DNA of 64,000 nucleotides from Balamuthia mandrillaris (lineage: Eukaryota > Discosea > Longamoebia > Balamuthiidae), in NCBI GenBank assembly GCA_031835245.1, contig JAVKOQ010000262.1:1-64000 (forward strand), written 5' to 3'. Shown piece by piece: positions 47,551 to 57,870 of this stretch (position 1 is its first letter; every line of letters begins with the position of its first letter). The translations under genes and the position numbers were made by a program. The notes below the pieces were generated by a model. The model saw only the letters and a list, made by a program, of their open reading frames with translations, did not search any database and was not told the DNA's origin.

Positions 47551-50352
47551 CGTGAGTGAATGAAGAAATGGAGGAAGAAAGGAACTAAGGCAGTTTACCT
47601 GAACTACATTTGCATGTGGTCGAAGGGTCCTATTTGCCCACAAACCAGAAAGAAGGAGGAGGAGTAAGAAGAGGAAGAGGAGGAGGCTGAGAGGGAGAAG
47701 GAGAAGAAAAATGAAAAACGAAGAAGAACAAGAAGAACAAGAAGAAGGACAAGAAGACGAAGAAGACGAAGACGAAGAAGAAGAAGAAGAAGAAGAAGAT
47801 GAAGATGAAGAACAACAACAATCACAACAACAACAACAACAACAACAACAAGCAGAATACTAACATCATGATCATGGATTCATGCAGAAAGTCTTCCAAC
47901 TGTTGCTTTGACAGAGTCTGAAAGAAGAATTTTTTTACAACAACGGTGGAGTTCCTCCACTTCGCCTTCCAGACCACACCAAACGAACCATAGCCAATCT
48001 CTTCGATGAGTTCCAGTTCATCATAGTCGATTGCCCATTGCTGTATCATTCTCTTTTGCCAAACTATTTGAAAAAACAAAATAATAAGAACAAAAGAAAA
48101 GGAATAAAGAGAGAATCGAGAAAGACAAGAATGTTACCTATTTTACGCTGTCTTTCGGTCTCTCTTTTCACTTCATCGTTTTGTGCTTCTTTGTTGCGTG
48201 ACCCACCTATCAGAGGGACCGTTCGCTTCTTAATGTTTATGCCTTCACTTGTTCTTGTTCCACTTCTTCCTCCTCTGAGGAAGAAGATGAGTGCTCCATT
48301 CTGAGAGGTACTCAATAATTCTTCTTTGTTGGTGCTGTTGTTGGATGTGGTTGTGTCGTCTTTCAAGCCAAAAGAAGGAATCTTTCCATAGTTTCTCCCT
48401 GCTCCTTCTTCTTCTTCTTCTTCTTTTGCTTTTGGTTTGCTTTTCTGCCATATACTTTTGTTCGATGAAGAGGAAGAAGCAGAAGATAAGAATAGTTCTG
48501 GTCGTAAATCCGGTCGTATCATGCGACGAGGAGAAACGATGACGTTTTCTTCAGTTTCGTCCTCTTTTGGTGGCGCTTGAGTTGATGGTTCTTTCGCTTC
48601 TGTGATCCATTCAGGCATCGCTGAATAATGACACTCTCTTCTGAAAGCTGGTATTGTTATTTCTTCTTGTCCTTCGTCTTCTTCTTCTTCTTCTTCAGTC
48701 TCTGCGTTTGCATCTTCTGCTTTCTTTTTCTCTTCTTTCTGGTCATACTCGTCTTCTTGTTGGTGTTGTTGCAGATGAAGAAAAGCTTGAGAAAAAGGAA
48801 CATACTTAGTTTCCGTGCGAAGACGAAGAACAGGGCTCTTGACTTCACTTCCTAAACCTCTTAACGCCTCCTCTTTCTTCACCCCGAAAGCTGCCGTAAC
48901 TCGTTTATTCAAAGAAGGAGAATCAGCACGCGCGCTTCTTGACTTGCGTCGTCTTTGGAGTGTCCTGTGAAGTTGCTCTCTTCGGCGTTCTCGTTCTAGT
49001 TCGTCATCGTCGTCAGAGATTGCGTACTTCCGAGAAAGGTTTAAGAAGATGGAGGAAGGAGGACGAACGGTGGATTCTGCCTTTACTTCTTCTTGATCCT
49101 CTTCTTCGACCTGTTCTGGTTTTTCTGCTTTTTGATGATTCTTTTTCTTGCATTTCTTCTTCTTCTTTTTCTTCTTTTTTTCTTTTTTGTGTTGCTCTGC
49201 TTCTTCGTCCTTTCCTTTGTGTTTTCTTCTGTGCGACTCTTTTTCTTTCTTCTTTGAACCCGGAATCAAGTTTATCAATGTCAATCTCTTTGCTTTCTTC
49301 TCATGCTCTATATTGCTGTTATCGTCATCATCACCTTCGTCTTCTCTGTTCTTTTCTTTTCCTTTGTCGTGTTTACGTTCGTCTGTTCTTTTGTTTCGTT
49401 GTTGTGTCGCTTTGAATTTTTTTTGCACCGATAACACCGTCTCTTCATGCGTCATTTTCACCGACACCACAAACGGTTTTGCTTCTTCCTCTTCTTGTTG
49501 TTGCTGAAGCTGTTGTTTTCGTTGGATTCTTTTGGCCTTCAATCGAACGAGACCGATGGCAGGAGGAGAGGAAGGACTACAGGTGGACGTAACGTTCATT
49601 AAAAGACCAGCACTATCGCTGAAGCGACGACGATGCAACAGAGAGTCATAAGAAGAAGACGAAGGAGACAGCGATGAAGAAGAAGCAGAAGTGTTGTGAA
49701 GAAGACAAGACGATTCGAAAGAAGAAAACGATTTGGAAGAAGGGTATTCGGAGCAGGAGAATGCAGTGCTAGAGTCCGAAGAAGAAGACGACGGCGAAGA
49801 AGAGGCGTTGTTTTTGAGAGTAACGTTTGGTCTTCGTAGAGAGACTTCCCCGCTGCTGCTGATAATTCTTTGTGGATTAGCCGTTTTGTCTATTTCGTTC
49901 TCTTTGCTCGCTTTTTGTTTGCTATGTCCGTTGTTGTTAGCTTCAAAGACGTAGTCCAAAATGAGCTTTCGTGGGCCGATCGGAAGTCCCATACGGATCA
50001 AGTCATTCTCAGTAAGAAGGAAGAACGCCTTCTCCGAGATCTCCTCTTTGGAAAAACTTGGAATATATCTTTTTTTACATAAGCAGCAATAAGTTTTTGA
50101 ACAGAAAATGACGGAGAGAAGGAGAAAAAGAAACCTTTCTAACGAAAGAGACTCGAGGATGTGGGTTACAGCTTCAGGGAGTTGTGGAGAGGGCGGAAGA
50201 AGAGTAAACTTGGGAAGATGGGAGGAAGAAAAACTCTTTTTGCGGTGCCGCTGCATGATACGCGATTGTTGCTCCTCTTTCTTGCGCGTCCTTCCTTCTC
50301 TGGCAGAGGCAGAGGCCGAAGAGCTTTCGTTGGGTCGTTGCACTTCGTCCAT
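46593..50352 (-). CDS. SAM-domain tyrosine-kinase-like protein kinase
   Basis: Minus strand, multi-exon. An N-terminal SAM domain (VTHILESLSLER, intron, then YIPSFSKEEISEKAFFLLTEND and MGLPIGPRKLILDYV) is followed by about 550 low-complexity residues rich in Ser, Lys and Glu. The kinase starts at IGYGSFGVVWKAKW with VVVKKF. The catalytic loop spans an intron and reads HC-DLSARN, so the HRD arginine appears to be Cys. LTDFGMA and PLKWMSVEAI follow, resembling tyrosine kinases. The C-tail is basic. SAM domains mediate oligomerisation. Substrate class (Tyr or Ser/Thr) cannot be settled by eye. A (GA)n tract lies in an intron at 47516. Confidence 0.85.
47516..47548 (-). repeat. (GA)n in SAM-kinase intron
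   Basis: GA on the plus strand, CT on the coding strand. Confidence 0.95.
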
Positions 50353-50772
50353 GCTTTTGTTTTTTGTTCGCTTGTTGCAATTCTTTGCTTTTGGGATTAA
50401 TTACTAAAAAAAAAAAAACGTTACAGACACGAGATTGGACCCGAGCAAGGATAGGAGCCAGGACACCCTACAGGACAAGAGATAGGACGAAGGAGTTGAT
50501 CAATGGATAGGAGATAAGACAAGAGATTGGGTGACGGGACAAGAGATTGGTAGAAAGAGCGAATAAACTGGACGTGAGATAAGTCATGAGCGTGGATCAA
50601 TGGAAGTGAGATAAGACATGAGCCAAGACATGATCCGGGGCATGAGTATAGACATCTGCGGAATGAAAGCGGGCCGCGTTCATCCGAGGATAGGCACAAC
50701 ATCCCGTGAAGGAAGGAAGCGAAAAAAAGAAAGAGAGAAAGAAAGAAAGCGGACCTTTTGTTTTATTTTATT
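50353..50772. repeat. Degenerate minisatellite-like region
   Basis: From about 50421 to 50640 variants of ACAAGAGATTGG and AGATAAGACATGAG recur about ten times at irregular 12-30 base spacing. On the minus strand this gives a spurious Cys/Pro/Ser repeat frame. No gene is seen. Confidence 0.6.
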
Positions 50773-51168
50773 TCATTCAGAGCTGGGCTTCACCACATAT
50801 TTCACATTCTCTCCGTCTTTCACCACCCCAAAGTTTTTCTTTTGCTTTATAATCTGATCCTCCACCGCGTTCAGCTCCGCGTGGCCCTGCCGCACCAAGT
50901 ACTCGACCTTGTGCGGCGCGCTCTCGCCCGCCTGCTCCCGAAACAGCTCGCGGACCTGCTCTCGGCAGTGGTGGAGCAGGGTATCCTTGTCCAAGGCCGT
51001 TTTTTCCACCTCCAATATTTCGTCGTGTGTGGCCAGCCGTCTGGCCTGCATCTCGCGCACCATCTCTCTGCGCATGAACTCCTTCACCCCTGGGGATTCC
51101 ACGTAGGGCAAGGCCAGCCGCATCGCCCGTTTGTAGAGAGCCAACACTTCTGCTTTGTGTGGGTTCAT
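50773..51168 (-). CDS. LYR-motif (Complex1_LYR-like) small protein
   Basis: A single exon of 131 residues. The first helix HKAEVLALYKRAMRLALPYV contains the LYR-type tripeptide as LYK plus the downstream basic/aromatic pattern. Two further amphipathic helices follow (FMRREMVREMQARR; LLHHCREQVRELFREQ). LYR proteins are mitochondrial and help complex I/II/III assembly or Fe-S delivery by binding acyl carrier protein. ALYKRAMR resembles the NDUFB9 start, but the rest does not settle the subfamily. Transcription is away from the SAM-kinase promoter region. Confidence 0.6.
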   Translation of the reverse strand: MNPHKAEVLALYKRAMRLALPYVESPGVKEFMRREMVREMQARRLATHDEILEVEKTALDKDTLLHHCREQVRELFREQAGESAPHKVEYLVRQGHAELNAVEDQIIKQKKNFGVVKDGENVKYVVKPSSE

Positions 51169-51386
51169 CTCGTTTGTTGTTTTTTTTTTTTTCCTTGCTT
51201 CGGTTGCTTTTCTGTCGACAACACATCTCCTATGATTGACATACCAATTCTACACCTTCCTATTAGATGTCAGGGGTATTATGGAACTAAAGGGGGAGAG
51301 TGCTGACATAAGTTCGTCGACAACAATACACTTCACCACAAAGAACATTCGCCGCAACAATACCAAGAGACACGTTCACGCACGCA

Positions 51387-52290
51387 ATGCCCACCACCAA
51401 GAAAGAAACGACAAGCAAAAAAGTAGCGGCCCTCCTCTGTGTGGGGGTGGCATGTTTCCCCCTTCCGCCAACCTTCAAAAAACCACCACTCGCTGCTACT
51501 CTTTTTTTGATATTTTTTCTCGCCTCCCGCTTTCAAGCAAAGCGCCACCTTGGTGGTCGAACCAAATGCAAGCGTTTTTGTCGTGGATGCGGCGCCATTT
51601 GGTCGTTGCCGACTCTGCAGACGATGTAGAAGAACGACGCTTGTGAGAAGAGCACTGGCGGCCCTGCCTGAAGACGTGAGGAACACGTGACGCAGACTCT
51701 GTGGGGATGTTCAGGAGAAAGATGAGCAAATTGGTACGTAGGGCACCAGCGCTGTTGTTCTTCTCGGCTTTCTGAGCGTCGAAAGTGGCCAGTTCTTTGA
51801 CGTTCCTCACGAGCGGCCTCCAGAACCTCTACGACGGAGCCCTGGAGGACCTCGCAGGCAAGGGAGTGCTTACCGAGGAGAACCTCCTGGTCTTTATCTA
51901 TGGCTTCTTCCACAACCGGAGTTGGAGATGCTCAGCACTTATGGCGGCTTCCACGCCGACTGCCACCCTGGCAACATCTCTATCGACGAATAGCGCCAGA
52001 TATGGACTTGGAGTTTGTGTTCCGCGACTTTGGCAAGAGCGCCTCCTTCCACCACTTCAACGGGACGTCTCCCCACCAACAGCTGCGAGAGAGACCTATC
52101 AGCGCCTGGGCTCCTCCTTTGGTATCGAAGAGCTGTTTGCCCAGTTTCAAACACTCCAAGCCAAGGTGAGCGCGCTAGAATCCAGAGATGAGCTGAGAGA
52201 GCTTGAGGTGAGTGTGCTGCAGCAGAAGATAGAGCAGCTTTTTAATAGCACCACCAAAGCGATGGGGCAGAAGGAGAAGCATCATCACCA
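51387..52290 (+). pseudogene. Decayed ABC1/UbiB (ADCK)-like gene
   Basis: Coding-like segments lie in all three plus frames over 0.9 kb. They include a start at 51387 (MPTTKKETTSKKV), FLSWMRRHLVVADSADDVEERR near 51575, and LQNLYDGALEDLAGKGVLTEEN near 51820. YGGFHADCHPGNISI near 51930 resembles the HADxHPGN motif of ABC1 atypical kinases. FVFRDFGKS near 52020 resembles their DFG segment, and a coiled coil LQAKVSALESRDEL lies near 52160. The frame shifts at least three times with no intron signals and there are in-frame stops. It may be a pseudogene of a mitochondrial coenzyme-Q-type kinase, or a badly assembled gene. Confidence 0.45.
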
Positions 52291-52393
52291 CCACGATGGG
52301 ATCGATGGGGATGGAGAGTTCTTCAATGAGTGGTTCCTTTTTTCCTTTTTTATTTTGTTTTTTGTTTGTTGCACAGTTTTGTTTTTGAACAGT

Positions 52394-52446
52394 TTTTGTA
52401 GAAATGAACGAACGTTAAATATTTTGCGTTGTTCATTTCTACAAAA
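52394..52446. repeat. 16-bp perfect inverted repeat (hairpin)
   Basis: Arms TTTTGTAGAAATGAAC (52394-52409) and GTTCATTTCTACAAAA (52431-52446) are exact complements, with a 21-base spacer whose ends (ACG/CGT) can extend the stem. It lies between the decayed ABC1-like gene and the ERG25 gene end. Confidence 0.9.
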
Positions 52447-52746
52447 TCTTGCTAACAGGTCTCCGTGTGGAGTGATGCTGCCAGCACGCTCTTCTTAGCG
52501 TCTCCCTGCCCCATAGTGCCAGTCCGGTCCTCCAGCGTACTCTCCCCTCTCTCCTCTCTCCTCTCTATATTGGCCTCACTATCTTATCTCATTTCACATT
52601 GCATGTACTTGATTTGGTCTCTTAGCTTTTACAATCGGTGCTTTGGTAAGCGACTTGCACATCCATCTGTTAACACAAATTTTATTAAAGGGTTTGTTTC
52701 GTGCTCGTTGTGTGTTTTGCTCGATACGGAGAGTGAACTCGGTGCT

Positions 52747-53941
52747 TCATGTCGTTTTGGGCTTGGAGGGAGAGAGACGGTCGCAGGTCGTTCCAAAGAG
52801 GTAGTCCAGGTAGGTCAATGTGGAGCTGTAGTTACCTTTGAAGACCTCGTGGTGGCGGTCGTGATGGCGAGGACCAGCGTAGATCCATCCCAGCACATTC
52901 TCCATGCACCACGGAAAGCAATATCCACTATGTACTTCCGTTGTATAGTAGATGCGAAGAGCTGATAAATGAAACATCAACAAATGTTATCACCGTTTAC
53001 ATCGGGGAGTAAACAATAAACAATCACAAGAATAACAGAAGAGGGAGAGGGAGAGGGAAGGGACAAACCTATCCAACTATAAAAAGTGAATATGTGCGAA
53101 CGAAGAAGCATAGGTCCAATCACCATTGGCAAGATGTTGCTGAAAAACATTTCCAAAGGGTGGGCGTACTCTGCCGCCCAACTGAAAGGAGCTTTATGCT
53201 GGTGGTGGACCTTGTGGATGCGCTTGTAAAGGTACTTGGTGTGCAAAAGTCTATGGGAGAAGTAAAATACAAAGTCCTCTATCACTTGGCACAAAAACAC
53301 CTGGAATAAAACTGTCTGCCTTTTCATGTGTTTTAATATGCAAGGTTAGTACCACACGAAGAAGAAAGAAGAAAGAAGCAAAGGAGAAGAAAGAAGAACA
53401 AGAACATAACACAGGAAGAAAGACGAAAGAAGGACAAGAACAAAGCACAAGGACACGACAAACACCAAAAAACACAACAAGAAGGATAAGACGAGCGAGC
53501 TCACCAAGAAGGAAGCTCACGGCTTACGTCCTCCGCACCAAAACTAAGGAGGTTTTGCACGTCAAAGATCGGTTGCTCTTTGGCCAGAGACTTTATGCAA
53601 TAGCTAATGAGCGGGTGAAGAACGGTGACGGGCAGAATGACAAAAAACTGGGTGGACAAAACATGTCGTATGGAGCGAAGCGTGGTTTGGCGATCGTACT
53701 TAGCACCCTGTTCAGCGAGATAGATTAAAAACAAAAACGATGGATGAAGAAGCAAAAAAAAAAAGAACCGAACCTTTTGAATGCGATACTTCTCAAAGAA
53801 CGGAATGTCCGCGAACTGAAGACACGTGTAAAAGCCGTTGAAGGCCAGCCAAGACGCTTCGTGCACCAAAAAGACGCCCGCCGTGAGAAACACAAACGGA
53901 GGGTAACGGTCCACCAAAGCCGCCCAAGCCGCCTGCAACAT
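52747..53941 (-). CDS. Methylsterol monooxygenase (ERG25/SC4MOL-like, fatty acid hydroxylase superfamily)
   Basis: Minus strand, four exons starting at 53941. N-terminal spans FVFLTAGVFLVHEAS and ISYCIKSLAKEQP-type segments precede the eight-histidine di-iron signature. This consists of HRLLH in FYFSHRLLHTKYLY, HKVHH in IHKVHHQHKAPFSW, and RHHDRHHEVFKGNYSS in the last exon. EYAHPLE is also characteristic of sterol C4-methyl oxidases. The enzyme oxidises sterol C4 methyl groups in the ER. Together with the CYP61/CYP710-like gene at 8-9.8 kb it shows an endogenous sterol pathway. Overlap of the last exon with the next plus-strand frames is antisense shadow. Confidence 0.92.
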
Positions 53942-54224
53942 GATTTTTTTATTTTTATTTTTCTTTATTATTCGGTTCTGTTGCGCCGATCGGAGAGATT
54001 GTCGGCTATTTAAATTAATTTGGAAATAGAACGATTATCGGCGATAAAGGCGACTTATTTTTGTAGACAACTGAGATGATTTGGTGCAGCAAAGTTGCTC
54101 CAAAGCTGCTCGACAGAGGACATATTTTAAAAAAAAATATTTGTATTATCGTGTCGACGCGAGTTAAAGTCGACACAAACATACCTGGACAGAAAAGACA
54201 ACAAGGAGTCCCTTCCAAAAGAAC

Positions 54225-55261
54225 ATGGAAGCAGTGGTCCCTCCTCAGGGTTTGGGGTTACTTGACCTGCCGTATGAGCTCCTCTGCGAGGTCATGGAGA
54301 AACTGGAGGTCAAAGACCTGTTTCCTGGCCCGCTCCTGGCCTGTCGCCTCCTCACCTCAGCCGCTCTGGAAAACCATTCCTGGGAGAAGCGCTACAAGCG
54401 CGACCTTCCTCCTTCTCCCTCCGGGGAGCCGACCGCACCTCCATCCTGGCGAGAGCGCTACCGCAACGACTCCTTCCGTTGGGACCCCTTTGAGCTGACG
54501 CTGTCCCTACCCGAACGAAAGAGGCTGGAACAAGAGCTGCTGGAGCAAAACCGGCTCGTGCAGAGCCCCAAATATAACATCCGGTTTACCACCGCCTCGG
54601 AGGTGCGTCCCTCCACCATGTGCTCGTCCCACCAGCAGGAACAAAAGAAGGACGAAGCAGAACAACCGAACGTGGTCTTTGACGAAGGAGGAAAGAGGGT
54701 GACGTGGTTAGGCAGGAACTCCTTTGTAACGGTGCGCGGCAACAGGGGCTTCTCTGAGGGAGTGGTTTGCTTCGACATGGTGCCCAGGGGAGACGTGCCT
54801 TGTCACAACTTTGGAGTGGGGCTGATAGATGGCAATTGGTGTTGTCGGCTGAACAGGTTCTTGGACCCAGAGGGTGGGCAGAGCTGGATGTGGTGGGCGC
54901 ATTTGAACAGCGTGTACGTTGTGTGTCCTTCTTGCATCATCTTTGGAGGTCTTAGACTTCTCACGTGTTGCTCCTTTTTCTATCTGTTGTGTGTGTGTGC
55001 AGGCACAACATTTCTATTACCACTCAACCCAGGGAAGCAACAAGAAGAGTGACACAAGCTTGGCGAACCGGAGACGTTTTAGGGGTTAGACTCAACCTGC
55101 CACCACGTGGGACCAGAACCATCGAGTTCTTCAAGAACGGCATGTTCGCGGAGCGCATTGATATACCCTCAGATGTGACCACCTTGTGGCCAGCCGCCAT
55201 CCTGTACACAGTAGGAGATTCCGTGGAGCTCATCCTCAGAGCCAGTGATACTTATAAATAG
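54225..55261 (+). CDS. F-box protein with SPRY-like domain
   Basis: Two exons, 54225-54913 and 55003-55261, about 316 residues. LLDLPYELLCEVMEKLEVKDL near the N-terminus is an F-box (SKP1-binding). RERYRNDSFRW follows, as in many F-box linkers. From WLGRNSFVTVRGNRGFSEG onward a B30.2/SPRY-like fold is likely: VCFDMVPRG, FGVGLIDG, VTQAWRTGDVLGVRLNL, then IEFFKNGMFAERI, which matches the SPRY signature of a short hydrophobic strand followed by F-x-N-G. Such proteins act as substrate adaptors of SCF ubiquitin ligases. The gene converges with the next minus-strand gene. Confidence 0.8.
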
Positions 55262-55389
55262 TACTTTTCTTACAAGGGAGAGCAAAGAAATAGAGAAGTG
55301 ACGACAGCGCAAGAGAAATAAGAACCTCCTTTTGAGGGGAGAGATGACCCGTGCCTTTCAGTTCACTCTTGGCTGCCTTCCAACAAGCC

Positions 55390-56715
55390 CTAATCATCCT
55401 CACCATCAGAGCCAAGAGAGCTGTCACTGTCCGAGTACCGCTCGATGTCCCACTTCTCTCTGACCCTCCATCCAATAATGGCTCCGCCAACGAGGTTCGT
55501 GCTGCTAGCAAGCAAAAAGGCTTGGTCCAACAAAAAGCTTTCTCGTCGTGAGACCCAACGATGCATTGTGCCATCGTTTGGTACGTGGCAAGGTAGGAGA
55601 AAATGTTTAATTCTCTTCTGGGCGTCTTCGGTCATGTCATGCCCATCGGCGTGGCCGTGCTTGCCTTCATGAAAGCCAGAGAAGATAAGAAGCTGCACGG
55701 GACTGTCGCCTTCACCAGACGCTTCATCATAAGGGCCAAGTCCTAAGAGAGCAGACAGCACGCGCTCAGCATCCAGTCGCACAGCTGGCGGCGGACGGCC
55801 GATGGTCATGATTTTGGCAAGGTCTTGGTCCTCTTGGAGCAAGCGTGTGAGAGTTTGGTTCCATAAGGCCAAGCTGCGGTGTTCGCGGTCGAGTCGGCTT
55901 TGGATGGCCTCTGTAAGCGGGGTTTGCTTGGTGGTTTTTATCCATAGGAACGTAGACTCGGAGTTTGGTAGTCCTCTTATGTCGTGGAGGTGAGCAAAAA
56001 CACTGGAGGAGGAAGAACGACAACAAGAGAACACATCCACCTACCCAAACGTGTGCTCAGTCTTGCGAGTACTGGCTGATAAGTCCATCGCCAACGAGGT
56101 GACCCCAAAGGTTGCACCTGCAAAGGCCATGTAGGCGATCGTCGGCGCAGAGACAAAGGGCTGGCCCTTGATCACGCGCGGAACGTCCGGTAACCGGGCA
56201 GCATAGACCTCCATGTTCAGGTTGGAGGCCCTGTGCGCAAACTCTCTGCGAAGCAGCTGACGCAGCTGGCTGGGAATATGAAACCCACGTTCTCTTTTCG
56301 CCTCTGCTTCATCGCTGGCAAGTCCCTTCTTAATGCTATCAAAAGTCAAAGCAGCAAAGAAAGTGCGGATGACGAGTCTTTCCTGGTGGGCTTCGTCCTT
56401 TTGTCTCCGTTCTTCCTCACTCTCCTCCTCAGCTTGCTTACGACGAGAGAGAAGGTGACGATAATTGGCCTCAAGATGAGGAGGAAGAGGAGTGAAGAGC
56501 TCCTCAAGAAGAGCAGTGAACAAAGGGACCCAATTCTGGTTCACGAGGTCGTAGAGGGAGCGACAGGAGGTCAACAGTCCGAACAAGGCCGGGCCAGCCT
56601 CGCTCCCTCCCTCTTCTAAAGAAGGAAGATACGATTGTGGCGTTGTTGCGGGCCAAAGCCATCGGCACACGCGTAACAGACACGGAGCTGACAGGTCGGT
56701 TATGCTCGTAGCCAT
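55390..56715 (-). CDS. F-box-like protein of unknown function
   Basis: Minus strand, two exons: 56715 to about 56043, and about 56004 to 55390, joined in phase across a 38-base intron (GTAGGT to CAG). TDLSAPCLLRVCRWLWPAT then GLLTSCRSLYDLVNQNW resembles a degenerate F-box followed by the usual cleft helix. A long Glu/Arg-rich helix (EEESEEERRQKDEAHQ) comes next. A hydrophobic segment (TIAYMAFAGATFGVTSLAM) could span a membrane, and a second such segment lies near the end (LASSTNLVGGAIIGW). The C-terminus is acidic (SDSDSSLGSDGEDD). Two adjacent F-box-type genes may share ancestry. Beyond this no family was recognised. Confidence 0.62.
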
Positions 56716-57345
56716 GCTCGTCTCTGGGTGACTCCGCCTCTGGCAGCCGTCGGAGTTGTGGAGTGTTGTGGCCTGGATAGTCGATTTTTTTGTTTTTAAG
56801 GAATGCAGGTGGGGTAAAATCTACAATACCGAGGGATCTTCATATCAGTCGGAAGAAGGAAGCAGAAGGAAGAGCAGGACGAGGGAGCTACAGCTGAGCC
56901 CGAGAAGCAAGAGAGAGAGAGAGGCCGGGGAAGAGAGAAGCATTACAGGCGAAGAGGATTCTCTTGGTGGAATGCCCTATTAGCGTTCGGTCTATCGCTA
57001 GTGAATCCATTTTCAACCTATTAGGACAATGATTCCTAATGAATGGCAAATCTTCACAACCCCTCAAGCAATTGTCTACAATAAATTAAATGTTAAAAAA
57101 TCCAAATAAAAAAAGGAACAAAAAGAAAGAGAGGGAACTCTTCTTCTTCTTCTGCGGATTATTATCATAATTTTTTTTTTCGATCGGCCGAAGAAGAAGC
57201 AAAAAGGAGTAGTGTGGCAGCGGGGGGAGTGTGTGGGTGTGTTGTAGCGTTTCAAATAGGCAAAAAAAAAAGTGGCGATCGCATCCCATCCTTTCTGAAT
57301 TGTTGATTTTGTTGTTTTTTTCTTTTCATTGGGCCTTCTTCAACC
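56716..57345. other. Divergent intergenic region
   Basis: The shared upstream region of the F-box-like gene and SF3A3. No gene or clear motif recognised. Confidence 0.4.
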
Positions 57346-57827
57346 ATGTCGAATTCGTTGATTGAGCAAACGAGAGCGTTCCATGAAGACGTGGAACGAT
57401 TCCAACGTGAGGTGGTCTCACTCCAATTGGAACCTTCCAAAACGGTAAACTTGTCCCCCTTTTTGATGTGATTTTTTGTGGCTTTTTCTGACGCTTTGTT
57501 TTTTTTTAAAAAAAAACAAAAGCACAAAGATAAAGTATCCAAAGAACACAAAGTGAACAAGTATTTGAACCTCATCGGCGATCGCAGCGAGAAGCTGCTT
57601 CGGCTCTATGACGACCGGAATGGCGCCCGCAAGCACGCCATCGACAGTATCGCTGGCTCTGGCCCGGAGCTGTTCAGCCTCTTTTATGACATGTTGAGGG
57701 AGACGAGGGCCTACCACCACCGCTTCCCTGAGCTGGTTTTGGAGCGACCGGAGGACGTGGCTAAGAGCCTTGTTATGGAGGGCGAGGAGCGTATGTAGTC
57801 TCTGTCCTTTCTTTTCTTTTTTTTTTG

Positions 57828-57870
<43 letters not shown>

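Noticed and set aside
51236-51646. A 136-codon plus-strand frame as a separate gene
   Set aside because: It has no convincing start or domain. Its last part fits the decayed ABC1-like gene better.
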